This document shows, in pieces, positions 63,750-64,000 of a stretch of 64,000 bases of DNA. The first letter of the stretch is position 1; the number at the start of each line of letters is the position of its first letter. This DNA comes from Mucor racemosus (taxonomy: Eukaryota; Mucoromycota; Mucoromycetes; Mucorales; Mucoraceae). The stretch covers positions 620,001 to 684,000 of the forward strand of contig JAPEHQ010000014.1 in the NCBI GenBank assembly GCA_027405735.1, written 5' to 3'. Below the pieces are notes generated by a model. The model was not told where the DNA came from. It ran no database searches and worked only from the letters and a program-made list of their open reading frames with translations. The translations under genes and the position numbers were made by a program.

Positions 63750-64000
63750 TTAATAAACGTATAATAATTGAACACAGCATTATTAGGTGTATATGTATGT
63801 CATTTAAAAACTTTCATGAATCTATTATTAGTTATGTCTGTTTATTTGAATAAATTACTTCTTTATAATTTCTGTTTTTCTGCTTTATTTTTTTCAGGAG
63901 GCATTATCAGAAATCATACATAAAACATTAAGCATGAATATCATGTGATTGGTATACGTAGTATCGTAGACCTCTCTTTATGTGTCCTTTTTATCTAAAT
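63750..64000. other. 3' flank, no gene seen
   Basis: AT-rich sequence after the stop codon, up to the window edge. Confidence 0.4.

Overview
The window looks like nuclear DNA of an early-diverging filamentous fungus, most likely Mucoromycota (Mucorales-like). It is strongly AT-rich. The genes carry short (about 50-100 nt) GT..AG introns, and several open with a very small first coding exon. The identifiable genes are eukaryotic and fungal in style: TFIIH helicase XPB/Ssl2, MYST acetyltransferase Esa1, a Zn2Cys6 regulator, a tetraspanin, a Kex2/GPI-type wall protein, and a 7TM receptor-like protein with a poly-Q/N tail. No species call is possible from the sequence alone.

Layout. 1-7400: 5' part of an IGHMBP2/Hcs1-type helicase (minus), an acidic coiled-coil protein (minus), a 7TM receptor-like gene (minus, 6 exons), and a GPI-anchored Ser/Ala-rich secreted protein (plus). 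8.7-11.2 kb: interspersed repeats. 13.1-22.4 kb: a gene-rich block with a tetraspanin (plus), an F-box/Kelch protein (minus), a Zn2Cys6 transcription factor (plus) and TMEM223 (minus, convergent with it). 23.8-39.4 kb: a 15.6-kb nested mobile-element island. It is bounded by CACTA-type terminal repeats, has two inverted 4.6-kb arms (3.5 kb of each almost identical), and encloses a complete 4.4-kb CACTA-like element, a solo LTR and a dead Tc1/mariner element. 40-41.2 kb: another interspersed repeat. 42.0-53.3 kb: a compact housekeeping block with a LisH/WD40 protein, an unknown 366-residue protein, a secreted three-repeat protein, Esa1, a two-finger C2H2 protein and XPB/Ssl2. 53.5-61.5 kb: a second repeat island containing two solo LTRs, a DnaQ-like exonuclease gene cut by a CACTA-like insertion, a decaying accessory gene and a transposase remnant. 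63.0-63.7 kb: a small Cys-rich basic protein.

How things fit together. The conserved genes serve general functions (transcription/repair, chromatin acetylation, mitochondrial inner membrane, membrane organisation) and do not form one pathway. The distinctive content is in the mobile elements. One CACTA-like family occurs five times or in fragments and carries exons resembling the C-terminal WD40 region of cytoplasmic dynein intermediate chain, so it appears to have captured a host gene piece. A separate 1.1-1.2-kb repeat family occurs four times and keeps a short reading frame open in all four copies. Exon coordinates were derived by hand from splice signals and frame continuity and may be off by one base in places. 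Family assignments are from recognisable motifs, not database searches.
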